Shown: positions 1-11,164 of the stretch, piece by piece
How positions within the stretch are numbered: the first letter of the stretch is position 1
Layout of the letters: each line of letters opens with the position of its first letter
Origin: Mytilus trossulus
Lineage: Eukaryota; Mollusca; Bivalvia; Mytilida; Mytilidae
Direction: 5' to 3'
Length of the DNA: 64,000 nucleotides
Assembly: GCF_036588685.1 (NCBI RefSeq)
Contig: NC_086381.1
Location: 49,537,431-49,601,430, forward strand
The notes under the pieces: model-generated
Told to the model about the DNA's origin: nothing
Seen by the model: the letters and a program-made list of their open reading frames with translations, nothing else
Database searches by the model: none
Made by a program: the position numbers and the translations under genes

Positions 1-149
1 ATCATTAGTTTTAAGTATAAGACACATTTCCTAAACTTTATATCTAAATAATAAAAATTGTAAATATTTCAAGATATAATTTTTCTTCATTTTCCCGAAA
101 CTCGTTAAATTCAGTTGATAGATACAAAGAATATGTGTAGGTTGGTTAA

Positions 150-345
150 GACTTGGGTAAAATATTGGTAAGACGAGGTCGAGTGTGGTTCAGACTAGGT
201 CGAGTATGGTTCTCACTAGGTTCAGCATGGTTCAGACTCATATAAAATGGTTAAGCATTGGTCGAGTACAAGTTCAGACTGTTAAGTATGGTTTAGACTA
301 CCAGTCAAGCATTATCAAGTAAATTTCAGACTGGTCGAGTACAAA
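150..345. repeat. degenerate tandem repeat (about 20-bp unit)
   Basis: Imperfect repeats of a unit like GGTCGAGTATGGTTCAGACT run through this stretch, with single-base and small indel variation (for example GGTCGAGTGTGGTTCAGACT and GGTTCAGCATGGTTCAGACT). It looks like an old minisatellite. No reading frame runs through it. Confidence 0.7.
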
Positions 346-1335
346 TCAGTACAGCCGGGTACTGATATTGACCATTTCAGACTTTACTGGTTTAGAGTGA
401 CAGCATCACGAGTGTGTGGATCATACAAAAATATTTAACCGATCATCTCTTTATTTTAAGCTACTGAACCGTTGAATTATATTAACTTAAAGTAAAACTT
501 CTGTTCTTATTTCACAGATGTGAATAATTTCATACTCCTGATAACATAAAGTTCCCTTTTCAAGAGTTTCATGCCATTCTACTGCGCTTTAAGTCAATTG
601 TACTATAAACACTGAACCAATTAATCAAAGACACTTGATACCATCCGTTGAGATATTTTGAATGACCAGAATAAATAGACAACATATTTGCTCACTAAAA
701 TGTTTTTTGAGCTCTGGTGTATACTAGAAGTTGTCAAATTTGCAATCGTACCACATCTCTGTATTTGATATCATTTTTTATATAGATAAGACCGTTGGTT
801 TTGAGATGATATATTTGCTCACCAAAATGTTCTTTGAGCTCTAGCCTTGAAGTCATAAAACTTTCGAGTCAGTTGTGTGTACTCATACTAAAAAAAAACC
901 AAGCAATCAAATTGCTGGATTTCATGTCTTGAGCATCATGTTTGTGCTCCGAGCACTGGGCAAAGTTTTATGACTTCAAGGCCAGGTGTATTCCCGAAAA
1001 TGTCTAATTGGCAAACGTTCCACATATCTGTATTTGATAACTATGCACAGTGGGCAAGCTTCTTCCATAAAACACGACCCAATGACCTTCTTGATCAAAT
1101 CCGCTTTTTTAAATGCAGTTTAACGATTGTGTCCTCTTCGTCTGTTATTGACGTTGTAACTTGATACCTACTTTTTTCATAACCATGACGGTTTCCAATG
1201 TTTTAAGACTTAATTTATTTTATTTATTTTATCGACAATATTTATATAGCACATTGCTTAATTTGACCAATGTTCCTAGTTTGGAAATAGCACGACTTCG
1301 TGATGCCATTGACCTGATTTTCCATGCTTAATGTT
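346..1335. other. gene-less stretch with duplicated and inverted segments
   Basis: No supported gene. Two direct copies of a segment containing TTTGCTCAC and TTGAGCTCT occur at about 688-717 and 808-841. The text around CCACATCTCTGTATTTGATA at 750-771 recurs as a near copy at 1020-1040. An 18-bp inverted pair (CCTTGAAGTCATAAAACT near 843 and its complement near 965) encloses about 105 bp. This looks like one repeat copy interrupted by a small inverted-repeat element. Confidence 0.45.
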
Positions 1336-1338
1336 CTA

Positions 1339-2859
1339 TCAAAATAAACACCAATATTTTTTGACCACAGATGCATTGCTTACTATTGATCCGTAAAATA
1401 ACAGATGACAATTCGAAAATTCCTTTACCCAATTTTTGGTAAAAATAAGATCAGTTCCGTTTTGTCTTGGTTCAGTTTCGAGCATGTTTAAGCACATCAA
1501 TTTACTTATGTCAGCTAAACAAGTCTCTAGACGTGAAGATATGTTGTCCAAATTATTAAGTGGTTTTATTACTAGGTAGACTTGCGTGTCATCAGCATAC
1601 CCATGATAGCTAAAGTTGTGTCGCCGACATATTTTACTGATCGGTTTTGAAAAAATATAATACAATCGGGGTCCCAATATCAAACCTTGTGGAACGCCAT
1701 ATTTAATGTTTATTACATCTGACAATACAGAGCCAATTGCTACACGTTGAATTCGACTTAAAGATAAGAGTTAATCCATGACAGCGCTGTGCCAGTTATG
1801 CCGTAAGAGTATTCTAACCGATTGATCAGGATGTGATGGTCGATAGTGTCGAATGCGCCGCATAGCAGTTATTATCAAGTGCCAATGCTATATCATGGTG
1901 AACCCGTAGTTGAGCCGTTTCTGTTGAATGACAAGCACGATAGGCTGACTGCATGCTGTCGAAAAGCGCGTTTGCTGCAAGATGCTGTTCGAACCGAGTT
2001 TCACTCACCTTCACCAAGATCTTTGAGGTAAAAGGCAAGTTAGAAACAGGACGATCGTTTTTTAAGGTTCATCATAACCTTTTGGCTAAAATGGCCGTAT
2101 TTACACCCCAAATTTTACTCTGAGTACAGACTAACCTATACACCTGCAACAGTTTTAAGGGATGGCAGGAACTAGATATATAAATTTTAAATGCATTTTA
2201 TGTTTCAGAAAATTATAAACTTTTCTTGATTTTGCTATCCATTTTTTTTCGTTCCTGCAGAATGTGCAAAAATTAACTAAGTAGTGAAAACGATTGAGAA
2301 GCTCCCCTCACATAATCAATGTTGTGAGTAGTATTGATTTAAATGGACAATAGATGGACAATATACACCTGTAAACAATAGATGATTTAACAGGTTTAAA
2401 CTGTGTAACTGAGTGGACCGTATCAAATGAAACTCGGGTGTTTGTTTATTTTTCTATCTTCTGCAGACTGGAAAAAAATGCACATCAAAATGCAGGTAAG
2501 TTTTTTATTTTCTGAAACGTAGACTTCATAGAACTTTTATATATCTAGTTCCTGCCATGCCTTAAAACTTTCCTGGATGTACCAGTTTGCCTGTACTCAT
2601 AGTAATTTTTGAGGTGTAAACACGGCCATATTTTTCAATTCCTTATGATGAACCTTAACTCATCAGCGTCAAGACCGGGCTTTTTCAACAAACGTCTTAA
2701 AACCACTTCCTTGTAAAATGCAGTTACTTGCGATTCTGTCATTGAAGTGTTTACTATCTTGGTTATGATAGGAAGTAACCTGTCGAGACATGATTTTAAG
2801 AGATAAGTAGGAATCGGGTCGAGTGCGCATGACTTTACCAGAGCTTTCTTGATTATCAT
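1339..2859 (-). pseudogene. CR1-like non-LTR retrotransposon reverse transcriptase, 5'-truncated and broken
   Basis: The minus strand encodes pieces of a LINE reverse transcriptase. In coding order they are: 2859-2659 (KSCALDPIPTYLLKSCLD ... LLKKPGLDADEL), then after an inserted element 2061-1826 (NDRPVSNLPFTSKILVKV ... QSAYRACHSTETAQL), then 1725-1339 (YGVPQGLILGPRLY ... YHGYADDTQVYL). PxPTxLLK, RPVSNLPF, the QSAYR..HSTE motif, GVPQG.ILGP and the catalytic YADD are all in family order, which fits the CR1/L2/jockey group. The frame is broken between the second and third pieces, the endonuclease part is absent, and a 589-bp element interrupts the first two pieces. It is a dead fragment. The LINE subfamily is an inference. 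Confidence 0.88.
2062..2658. mobile_element. 589-bp inverted-repeat (MITE-like) element with TTAA target duplication
   Basis: TTAA at 2062-2065 and TTAA at 2655-2658 flank an element whose two ends are inverted copies starting GGTTCATCATAA. Homology between the arms extends about 120 bp inward, through GGCCGT.TTTACACC to a shared GGCAGGAACTAGATATATAAA-like segment. Removing 2066-2654 plus one TTAA restores the reverse-transcriptase frame (D-E-L-K-N-D-R) of the host LINE, so the insertion boundaries are certain. A TTAA target is typical of piggyBac and Kolobok families. No transposase is present. Confidence 0.9.
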
Positions 2860-3405
2860 TCGAACTTCTTCAGTTGACGCTGGTAAAAAGCGAAGAAAGC
2901 GAATGTATGTTGAATTTTACATCGGCTTCAAGAGCATTTTCAACATTTTTTGATGTTTATTGAAAGTAGTTATGCAATTATAATATTTGACAATGTTTGA
3001 AAGTAGTTATGCTTTCTGATTTTGTTTCAAAATATAATTAAATTAATATAATATAAAATACCCCACATATTGCTATCCCACAAACAATGAAAACTCTCAT
3101 TGTACACTTATTGAAAACTAATGCTATTGTCTTCATTTAAGAAAGATTTAGTTTACTGCCTGTAAGTGAATCCATTTATATCTCTTGAATGAGAGGGAGA
3201 ATATAATATTATTGCAACAACAAAAAGCGCAAAAACAAGTGATTCACCCAATATCAATTAAAACGTAGTTTATTTTGTATAAATACACTATAGTATTAAA
3301 GAGGTCACAAAATAAAAGATAAGTGATACTTAAAAAATCGATAATATTAACTTACTAGTTGTTCATATTAATATATCCGTCGGTATAGTAAAATAGTATA
3401 GCATT
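2860..3405. other. intergenic AT-rich sequence and 3' flank of the first channel gene
   Basis: No coding signal seen. The minus-strand polyadenylation signal of the neighbouring channel gene lies here (3269-3274); the rest is AT-rich with no recognised repeat. Confidence 0.5.
3269..3274 (-). promoter_or_regulatory. probable polyadenylation signal AATAAA
   Basis: AATAAA on the minus strand about 136 bases after the stop codon of the channel gene ending at 3410. A reasonable 3' UTR length, not proven. Confidence 0.4.
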
Positions 3406-3409
3406 ACGA

Positions 3410-6400
3410 TTAATATAAATCCGATATTCTACACGTTTCATCATTCATAATCATATAAAGTTCAATATGCCCGTAAATAGTAACTATCAAACAGGAAAGG
3501 AAAGTTACCCAATCAAATAACTTAATGGGCCTAAAATATTGCATTAGCTTTCTGTATCCCAACATCTTTAAACGGTCCATTGTCTTGTCAGACTGCTCTT
3601 TAATATCGGTCGTGATATGGTCAGTACAGTTTTGTTGGTCTTCGAACGCAATTTTGTGTTCATTTTTGCATACACCGCCATGTAATTTGGGATGAGCAGA
3701 ATTCAGTCGACATGTGCATTTATCAATGTCTGATTTTTTCTCAAAATAGCTCAGAACAACAGAGCTAAATATTACTATAAGACTACTACACATTATCTGT
3801 AAAAAGTATTTCCCTGAAACAAAATAGAAAAATAACTGTAACTCAATTCTATCATCCAATAAACATAAGCTATATATAGTAATATTTTCGTTGAATAAGT
3901 AATTGCTAGCGATAAATTTCGGACAAAAAATTGCATTATGCCGCAAAATGTTGCATGTTTGAGTTTGCTTGGCGATCTAATACTGAATGTCGTTCAAATG
4001 CATTGTTTTCATATTAAGTGATATGAGAATTTTACCACAAAATACGTAAAACATTTTCATTCCTTTACAGGTAAACACAGTAAACTAAAACTAACAAAAA
4101 TACATGCATCTGAAGGCAATCGTCTTGTAAATATAAAAAGTGGAAATAAAAAAAAGATTCTATAAAAAGGTATTCCATTCAAACGAGGAATGATATATTT
4201 GTGATCATCTGTGATGCAGATGTGTCATATTTGATCTGATGTCTAATAAGCTTAGGATTTCTTGGTTCCTTTTTTTTTGTACGCTGACATCATGTATTCA
4301 GGAAATTATGATAACAATTATGAAATAGTTATCAAAGGTACACGGATTATAATTAAATACAGCAGTCGCGCGTTTTGTCTCACCAGTGACGCTCAGATCA
4401 AAATAGTTTAAATGCGTTTCGTTCGGTTTTGGTTTGTTACCCCGATTTTGTTTTTTGTCCATGGATTTATGAGTTTTGAACAGCGGTATACTACTGTTGC
4501 CTTTATTTATAAAGCCAAACAATTACAAGTGTGTGCTTTATCGGATAAATTAGGAGCTATAAATCTATATCGTTTTGCTTCTTAGATATAAATTAAGAAA
4601 TGGAATGTTCGATAGGGAACATTTATATCATCATATTGTCGTTTTGTTTACCTTTTTAGCGATGAGCATTATCAATTACTATATATATAACCGTTTGCTT
4701 TTAAAATATTGATGCTAATGTTTGCATATTATCTCTCTTTTTATTTCAATATAAAATTTCTAAATGACTCCGATTGTCAACCAAAATAATAATCTTATTA
4801 GAAAGCTAGCAATTTAAAATTGACATTCAAATGAACATACCAACAGCGGTAATACTTTTGGAGTTTTCTGGTAATACACTTCCAACTTGCAGCATCAAGA
4901 CCATAAAAGAAAGGAATATCGTTATTCCAAAACTAAGACGTTCACCTTCGTCTATTGGGATAAAGAAGGATAAGACTGCTAGTATAGATAAAGCAGAGGC
5001 AGGAAACACTATGTTGTAGATATAATGTGCAGGCAATCTTTTCAAATATATATCTAATTTAAGAGATGACGGAAATGCTGTGTTCTCCACATTCGTGATC
5101 TTCCAAAATGCATGTTCATCTTTGTTTTTATCATATCCGATGGTTGCTTCATTGTCGTCCCAGACAAACATTTGCTGTTGACTGACTCCGGTCGACCCAA
5201 GAGCTATAGAACATTTTTGACAATCCGCTGGAAATAATTCGGTATTAGCACTACATATAGTGCTTAGCTCTCCAAACGGCAGTACACGAATTGTTCCATC
5301 GTACTGAACAAGTACTTGTTCTGCTTGCAATCCATCTGACATAAAACTTGATTCAAGTCTGAAATGTGAGTAAGATTTAATATAGGCACTTCAAAAGCCG
5401 TTGATGCTGACCAATTGTAGAATAATGTACTGTTTATAACTTATCATTCATTAAATTATTGTCAACATACATTGTACCACTATTATCATATCAATTATCC
5501 GAAATTATCAAGAACAAACTAATGAAAGAAAGAAAAAGTACGAATTTACAGTTGTTTTTGAAAACAAACAAATCTAACCTGTTATAAATTAAGAAGTCAG
5601 GTGTCCACACTTCCTTTCCGGTAGTAGTAAAATATGATATTCCATCATATAAAGAAGGATCCCAAACTAAGAATTCGTCTTTCCATTTCTAAAAATAAAA
5701 ATTGCATAAAATAGAATGTGCTACATTACCAGTCTGTATATTTCATAAAATTTTAAGTAGTCTAAGTTGTTGTTGAAAATAAAACAATAGTTGAAAATAA
5801 TGTACTGTTTTAGTAAAAATCTCCTTTTTTAATAAAAAACAAATTCACAATCTGATTAACTTTACTGACCTTTAAATATTATTTCGTTTAAAGCAGATCT
5901 GATTGGATGATAATAGCAATGTTAACGTACTAGTATTCAATTGATTAGATATAATGAAAATACAAAACGGCTTACCAATTCAACTGATATAGTCTGTGTT
6001 AGTCTCGCCTCTTTTTCTGACTAAAAATATAAAAGAACAAACACACCTAATATGAGATAGTATGTTATATAATAGTACAAAAGTAGCAACGCAACACGTA
6101 TAAGTAAGTTACAACAAGTTTGCTAAGATGCTAACACATTCGATCTAATTCAAAAAGAGGGACGAAAGATACCAAAGGGACAGTCAAACTCATACATCTA
6201 AAAACAAACTGACAACGCAATGGCTAAAAATGAAAAAGACAAACAGAAATACACTAGTACACATGACACAACATAGAATACTAAAGAATAAACAACACGA
6301 ACCCCACCAAAAACTAGGGGTGATCTCAGGTGCTCCGGAAGGGTAAGCAGATCCTGCTCCTCATGTGGCACCCGTCGTGTTGCTTATGTGATTACAAATC

Positions 6401-9400
6401 CGGTAAATAGTCTAATTCGGTAGGTCACATTCATGAAAGGGAAGGGGATTGTAGTCACGACGTAAGGAACATATCCGATATCATTTGTGAAACGGTTATT
6501 CCATAACGGTCAACCAACTCGTGATGGCGTCCGTCAACATACTTAGCTTGTTCCTTAATGATATTTGTCACCAATATACAAAGGAGGTAAGTTATTCGAT
6601 ATGTATAATTTAATGGGAAATCAGCGTTGTATTTGACATCGATTTCAAGCATAACAAACAATACATGCTGCTCCAACCTTGCAATTAGTATAACATCTAC
6701 AAATTTTCTTCAACCAACAACTTCTCTTGAAATGAATGTACTAAATTTAAGTATTATATCATACCAGACCTTTTAGTCCTAAAAAACTCCAATTCAAGCT
6801 TATCTGAACAGTGTCTGTAACATTCCGGCGAGGGATAACCTGTGAATTATATGTGGACTCATTAAACAGGTCACTCCGTAGTAAGATTTCCTGATTAACG
6901 TTCTCTAAACCTACAACAGAACAATATAACTATAAAATTAAATTATAATTTATTCTAAGAAGCTGATTTTTTTATCAGATTTACGTGTCGCTTCCTATTC
7001 CTAAAGTGTAAAGTTTTGATTTCACAATGCATGCTATGCGCAGCCTATCAACGTTGTCAGCGTTTGGCTATATGGGCCGCCATGTGATTGCTCTTTATTT
7101 GTTTACTACCTTCATTGGTGTCTTTTCAATTAATTCATGAAAGTTGACTATCGGTAACTTTCTGTTGCAAATATATTAAACAGCAATGCAGTGGTTTATA
7201 ATTTATTTGAAAAAACTGGTTGTGTTAAAAGTAGATTAAAGAAAAGGAAGTACGGTAGAAAAAATAAGGAACAATTTGAAAGAAAATGCCTGTAACAAAA
7301 CAAATGTTGAAGGTAAAAACCAACACGTTGAAAGTAAAAACAAACGCGTTGAAAATGAAAAATCAATGACACGAACGGCCACTCATAGTTGTGATCCATT
7401 CGTTTGATGTGTTTGAGCATTTGATTTTGCCATTTGATTAGGAACTTTCCATTTTAGATTTTCCTCTGGGTTCAGTTTTTTTTTGTGATTTTACTTATTT
7501 CATGCATTTCACATAATTATACATATGTCTACTTTGCAGTTCCAATTTTCATAAAAGCAAAAGGGTCATACTAAATACAAGGCTTTACCAAAAGGAAATC
7601 AAATCTCGTCGATCAGAAAAAAATTGTCAAGGTCACCGCAATAAACTATAATATCTTACTTAATATACGATTCTATTTATGAACTACAATCACAGTGCGG
7701 AAGACGATATTAATGATTAAAAGTAATAAATACAAATGATAGTATTCGTCAGGTGTACTAATAAATATGTTGCCAAACATTGTTCAATATCGATCCAGGT
7801 TTGGAACTTTAGTATTCAACAGCTTGATTTATACAAATTCCAAAGAGCTGTCTTTAAGTCATATGATCATTTAAGGTAGTTCATGGGTATACCGCTATCT
7901 TGAATTGTACAATCACGGTAAATAATCGGTCTAGTTCGTTGCCCAAATCTGCAAGTTTTGAGACAGATTTGCAATGTATTGCTTATTCTGTTTATTTATA
8001 TAAAGAAAACTTAGTTATGCATTGTACATGTTCAACCCCGCCACATTATTTATGTACGTGCCTGTCCCAAGTCAGGAGCCTGTTATTCAATGGTTCGAGT
8101 TTGTTTATGTGTTACATTTTTCTTTTTCGTTCATTGTTTTACATAAACAAGGCGGTTAGTTTTCTCGTTTGAATTGTTTTGCATTGTCATTTCGGGGCCT
8201 TTTAAAGCTGACTATGCGGTATGGGCTTTGTTCATTGTTGAAGGCCGAACAGTGACCTATAGTTGTTAATTTCTGTTTCATTTTGGTCTCTGGTGAACAG
8301 TTGTTTTATTGGCAATCATACCACAGCTTCTTTTTATTATATATATATAATCGAAAATGTATTAATAAATTCCAAATAAATGCTTTTAGAATTAATTTTT
8401 CAAATAAGCCATTTAAGGGGAGCTAACTATTATATTACAAAATTTTACGTTTTCGTTTTTTACTTGTAGCAAAAAAACAAGTTCGGTGAAACATTTTTTT
8501 TCTTTCTATTCTCTTGCACTTTATTATAAAACCTATTATCTCATTTGTTTTTTCATGAACAATCTTAGCAAACTTTGGCAATATTCAACTACTCGTACCT
8601 TGAAAAATAGCGCGGTGACCAATACTTTTTATCATTTTTTAAAACAAATCATAGTAAAATCTTTATTTTGGCATACTATAAAAAAAATTCTGTCATTTTT
8701 TTTCTCTATACCCCTGAACTACCTGTTAAATGTCACAAACAGTTTTCTATAATTGAATGGCTACGTTGACTGTTAAATACCTGTACATAGTCTACATAGT
8801 CTATCTTTTAAAGAAAAATCCCTCATTTAAAGAGGCATAAGCTACGCATCATAATTTTGTTTAAATACGATTTGTTTAATTGAATCATTTAATTGAAATT
8901 CAAAACAAAAATTAATAATTTGCTTTCAGCAGCTAATACTGGTTATAAATTGCCTAATGATCTAAGGAACATCTATGATTAACTGTTCATTTGCAAGTGA
9001 ATAATTCGACCTCCGTATTCATGTGACCTTAATACCTTATATAGGGATGGGTTACGCATAATGGAAATATTCTAGTGTGCTTTTAATCAAATATAAATAT
9101 TCGTCGGTTGAAAACCAAACTATACGACAAAAGAGATGATTTCAGCTTTCTAATTAATAACTTTGTATTTCTTAGTACATTGTAGCAACATTCCAGCAGC
9201 ACCTGCGTACGGGATATCTATCTTTCAATTGATACGATATTCTCGTGCGTGCATTTCCTATCATGAGTTTTCTTGATAGAGGGTTGCTACTTACAAGAAA
9301 GCTTTTAAACCAAGAATTCCAAATGGTGAAGTGGAAATCATCCCTTCGTAAATGTTACGGACGCCATCACGAGTTGGTTGACCGTTATGGAATAATCGTT

Positions 9401-11164
9401 TCACAAATGATATCAGATATGTTCCTTACGTCGTAACTACAATCCCCTTCCTTTCATGAATGTGACCTACCGAATCAGACTATTTACCGGATTTGTTATA
9501 TCATTAGCAACATGGCGGGTGCCACTTGTTAAGCACGATCTTCTTACCCTTCCGGAGCACCTGCGATCACCTTGTTTTTTGGTAGAGTTCGGTTGATTAT
9601 TCTTTAGTTTTCAATGTTGTGTTATGTATAGTATTATTTGTCAGTTCATCTTTTTCAGTTTAAGCCATGCCGTTGTCAGTTTATTCGATTTATGAGTTTG
9701 ACTGTCCGTCTGGTATCTCTCATCCCTCTTTTAAAGTCAAATCGATGATTGAATATTGCAGCTCTTTAATCGTCGTCAAAATCTTCACAAATGTACTGCT
9801 ATTGATTATTCGATTATTGTTGTTTTTCTGTGCTCATATTGGCAACAGGTTTTCCATTTTAAGTGACCTCAACCATGCCTACTCTGTTAAAATATTTGAA
9901 AATTCACTCAAAACAAACGAGAAGGAAAAGCTGTGATGACAGAAGAAGAAAACAAACATTAAAGAGAGATACTTTCAAAAGATTCTGAAAGAAACACACC
10001 AATACGCCGATGCACGCACTAATGCTACAATGATTTAATACAAATAAGTCTGCATAGACACTATTTAAAAATAAATAATACCACAGTGACGCTTTCATCT
10101 CGCTTATAACTTATCACTAGCAACATGATTCAGTGTTGATTTTCTTTATTAATATCATATTTGTTATTATTTGGAACAGAAACACAATTTCATGAGCATC
10201 CAAAATCTTTGATCAACGATAACCGAATGAAGCATTTTGTTTCTATAATAAGTTATTTTAGAATTAAACGCCTTTTTAAAGGAATTTAATGGTGTATAAA
10301 CTCGACCAATTCACTCACTCACAAACAAATAAATATCCGATGGCCTTTTTTTATGATATATTTGTGAGTAACTTTGTCCAGTGCATACACTTACAAATTT
10401 TATTAAAAAGGCGTTTTGTCCCTATAATTCTTTAATATTGGAGATAAGGAATATATTGTTTTATACTCATAACCTCTATTACACGTAAAGTGTATACTTG
10501 TGTCATTGAAAAGGCCTGGCGCATGAATTTATTTGTTGTTATATTTTGTTCACGTCGGTGTTATTAAGTTCGGTCAACGTTGTCTATCGAAAAATTAACA
10601 ACGTCAAAATCATTTACCAGAAGTCATCTCGACCAATCATATCAACGTATTCCCTGATATGCAAATTATATAAGAATTTAAGATTGGTATCAAATTAGAA
10701 AAACGAATTCATAAAGAACTAAGTTAAATATATACGCCTGCATCGATCCTACTCTTTCTTTAACATCATTATCACAAGAAGTTTGTTCATGTTACGTAAA
10801 CAGGAGTATTAATGCACATTTCTTATTTCATTTAAACAATTGGAATATAATAGGTTAAACAATAAATTCATTTGAAAAACATAAATGTAAAACAACGTAC
10901 AGAAATATAATACGAAATTTATAGCATTTAATCAATTAAAAGTACACTTTACTTATTGGTTGTATTCGAAGAGTTTTGTTCTGCTCAAAATGTGTTTGAA
11001 ATTCAATACATGTGTATGTAACTGTAAAAACATTTTGCAAACTAACATTTGGTCACGATAAAAAAATGAAGCGCAACTACAACAAATACATAATACTTAC
11101 AAGATAAACCTTTGTAGATAAACGATAAATACGCAACAACAAATACAGTCATACTAGACGCCAT
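3410..11164 (-). CDS. nicotinic-receptor-like Cys-loop ion-channel subunit, six exons (copy A)
   Basis: Coding exons, in order: 11164-11101, 6910-6765, 6020-5976, 5688-5579, 5358-4841, 3813-3410. Every junction has AG/GT borders and phases close exactly, giving 428 residues. Exon 1 is a signal peptide (MASSMTVFVVAYLSFIYKGLSC). The extracellular domain carries WTPDFLIYN and a 13-residue Cys-loop (C157-C171, with FPAD inside) plus an extra cysteine at 168. M1 is about 234-256, M2 about 262-283, M3 about 296-320, with a short loop before M4 near the C-terminus. The GER before M2 and the lack of a proline-alanine insertion suggest a cation channel. The usual loop B tryptophan is threonine (T178), the complementary-face tryptophan is valine, and the loop C cysteine pair is absent, so it is not a classical alpha subunit. 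Ligand unknown. Introns hold repeats. Confidence 0.93.
4295..4400 (-). repeat. dispersed repeat S1, diverged fragment (intron)
   Basis: Contains GCGCGTTTTGTCTC and CAGTGACGCTC, the minus-strand core of a repeat seen many times in this window (plus-strand core: GAGCGTCACTGATGAGTC then TTTTGTAGACGAAACGCGCG). It lies in the last intron of channel gene A. Confidence 0.6.
6152..6540 (-). mobile_element. 3' end of a reverse-transcriptase retroelement (family P) in an intron
   Basis: Reading minus, the copy holds the last residues of the RT (GRHHELVDRYGITVSQMISD) followed by the 3' untranslated tail ending at AAAAAGAGGGACGAAAG on the plus strand. The 5' portion is missing, as expected for truncated retrotransposition. 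It sits between exons 2 and 3 of channel gene A and is not part of it. Confidence 0.8.
7305..7367. repeat. three 21-bp tandem repeats (intron)
   Basis: Units resembling GTTGAAAGTAAAAACAAACG repeat three times head to tail in the long first intron of channel gene A. Confidence 0.6.
7375..7495 (+). repeat. dispersed repeat S3
   Basis: Shares ATTTGATTTTGCCATTTGAT, GGAACTTTCC and GTTCAGTTTTTTTTTGTGAT with copies near 24120, 24350, 50600 and 62650. Probably the 3' tail of a bivalve retroelement. Confidence 0.65.
7985..8340 (+). repeat. dispersed repeat S2
   Basis: Carries ACCCCGCCACATTATTTATG, CCTGTCCCAAGTCAGGAGCC, GCGGTATGGGCTTTGTTCAT and ATTGGCAATCATACCACAGC, shared in order with copies at 46.7-47.15, 48.4 and 60.2-60.65 kb. 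Short open frames through it are incidental. Confidence 0.75.
9105..9734 (+). mobile_element. truncated family P retroelement, RT C-terminus plus 3' tail
   Basis: Plus-strand remnant in the first intron of channel gene A. It encodes decayed pieces matching SNIPAAPAYG, LDRGLLLTRKLLNQ and GRHHELVDRYGI, then the same 3' tail as other copies, ending near CTCATCCCTCTTTT. The RT core is missing and the frame is shifted. Confidence 0.8.
10244..10436. repeat. short inverted-repeat (MITE-like) element
   Basis: ATTAAACGCCTTTTTAAAGG at the left and AAAAAGGCGTTTTGT at the right are inverted copies about 190 bp apart, and GTGTATAAAC pairs roughly with GCATACACTTAC inside. It lies in the first intron of channel gene A. 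No transposase. Confidence 0.55.

Noticed and set aside
6455-6676. 73-codon minus-strand frame within a channel-gene intron
   Set aside because: Only its second half is the RT C-terminus; the first half is unrelated flanking DNA. It is annotated as a retroelement fragment.
3410-11164. Acetylcholine-binding-protein-like soluble product
   Set aside because: Four membrane segments follow the extracellular domain in frame, so it is a channel subunit.
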